DNA from: Bacteroidota bacterium
GTDB taxonomy: Bacteria > Bacteroidota > Bacteroidia > Bacteroidales > UBA1556
Direction: 5' to 3'
NCBI GenBank assembly: GCA_003973505.1
Contig: QNXT01000200.1
Coordinates: forward strand, 1-6,529
Length of the DNA stretch: 6,529 bases
The notes beneath the pieces were generated by a model, which did not search any database, was not told the origin of the DNA, and saw only the letters and a program-made list of their open reading frames with translations. Of the stretch, positions 6,093 through 6,529 are shown piece after piece. Both the position numbers and the translations under genes were made by a program. Position 1 is the first letter of the stretch, and every line of letters starts with the position of its first letter.

Positions 6093-6121
6093 TTAAGCAC
6101 CACAGGAAATACCTAAATTCG
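6093..6121 (+). promoter_or_regulatory. Weak candidate promoter of the dehydrogenase gene
   Basis: TTA (6093-6095) and TAAATTCG (6114-6121) are separated by 18 nt; each is one base off the -33 TTG and the -7 TAnnTTTG. A start near 6127 would leave about 19 nt before the ATG at 6146. The two divergent promoters here would overlap within about 45 nt. Confidence 0.35.
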
Positions 6122-6145
6122 CAGCAAATTAAAACCGTAATAGCA

Positions 6146-6529
6146 ATGTCAAAACAACAACTTTTAATACTAGACGACCTTGGAATAGACAAACAGCAAT
6201 TTCAATCAATTGCCAATGAAAAAGATATTGATTATGATTTGATTTGGCAACTTGGCGAAGAAAACACAAATTCAATTATGGGAATTATCTGTGTAAAAAC
6301 ACAAATTGACCAGCAATTGATTCGTAGATATAAAAACCTGAAATTTATTGCTGTTGCGTTTACGGGCTATAATAATGTAGATTTACAAAGCTGTCGTCAA
6401 AATAATATTGCGGTTTTTAATGTACCCGACTACTCCACCGATTCAGTGGCTGAGCTAACCCTTGGCTTGGGCTTATCGCTTTTACGTGAAATACCGAAAA
6501 CGCAACAAAAACTACGGTCAGGAAAATGG
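6146..6529 (+). CDS. D-2-hydroxyacid dehydrogenase, N-terminal part only
   Basis: From the ATG at 6146 the frame stays open for 128 codons to the end of the window. The visible part is the N-terminal substrate domain of the NAD-dependent D-2-hydroxyacid dehydrogenase family, which interconverts 2-keto acids and D-2-hydroxy acids. Family marks are KFIAVAFTGYNNVDL (66-80), NNIAVFNVPDYSTDSVAE (86-103) and the helix with LGLGLSLLREI (106-116). Many relatives read SVAEH(T/A) where this one has SVAELT, so the common His is Leu. The NAD-binding GxGxxG motif and the catalytic Arg, Glu and His lie beyond the edge, so activity and substrate (glycerate/hydroxypyruvate, lactate, phosphoglycerate or other) cannot be told. 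The start is supported by the position of the first beta strand (QLLILDD) right after it. No Shine-Dalgarno sequence is seen. Confidence 0.93.
   Translation, partial: MSKQQLLILDDLGIDKQQFQSIANEKDIDYDLIWQLGEENTNSIMGIICVKTQIDQQLIRRYKNLKFIAVAFTGYNNVDLQSCRQNNIAVFNVPDYSTDSVAELTLGLGLSLLREIPKTQQKLRSGKW

Noticed and set aside
1..6529. Defence island, mobile element, CRISPR array or biosynthetic cluster
   Set aside because: All recognised genes are core housekeeping genes with intact motifs and similar base use. No transposase, integrase, repeat array or attachment-like repeat was seen.

Overview
The window looks like ordinary chromosomal DNA from a member of the Bacteroidota, probably class Bacteroidia (possibly Marinilabiliales-like; the order is a guess). 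Three things point there. The FabI, RecN, ZapA and RNase Y sequences have a Bacteroidota character. Shine-Dalgarno sequences are absent before the starts, which have A-rich leaders instead. Several promoters carry the Bacteroidota -7 box TAnnTTTG, one with a perfect -33 TTG at 19-nt spacing. The DNA is AT-rich and evenly so. I see no mobile element, CRISPR array, tRNA, rRNA or sign of recent transfer.

Layout. Left part (1-3069), minus strand: recN (DNA repair ATPase), then fabI (enoyl-ACP reductase) with its own promoter and a good intrinsic terminator, then the 5' end of a secreted TPR-type protein that runs off the left edge. Middle (3070-3308): a divergent intergenic region with a promoter for recN on one strand and a textbook promoter for the next operon on the other. 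Right-middle (3309-5772), plus strand: a small coiled-coil protein (possible ZapB-like partner), zapA, a structured non-coding RNA that I interpret as 6S RNA (ssrS), and rny (RNase Y), closed by a strong terminator. Right end: a small two-helix membrane protein on the minus strand, divergent from the 5' end of a D-2-hydroxyacid dehydrogenase gene that runs off the right edge.

How they fit together. The zapB-like/zapA/ssrS/rny cluster joins cell-division, RNA polymerase-regulating and mRNA-decay functions. The zapA-ssrS linkage is the same as in enterobacteria, which supports the RNA call. recN and fabI are housekeeping genes with separate promoters.

The most interesting items are the 6S RNA candidate, with its nearly symmetrical 14/15-nt bubble and extended AU-rich outer stem, and a dyad TTAC-N7-GTAA found upstream of fabI, recN and the 6S RNA. 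I did not find a convincing new multi-gene system.
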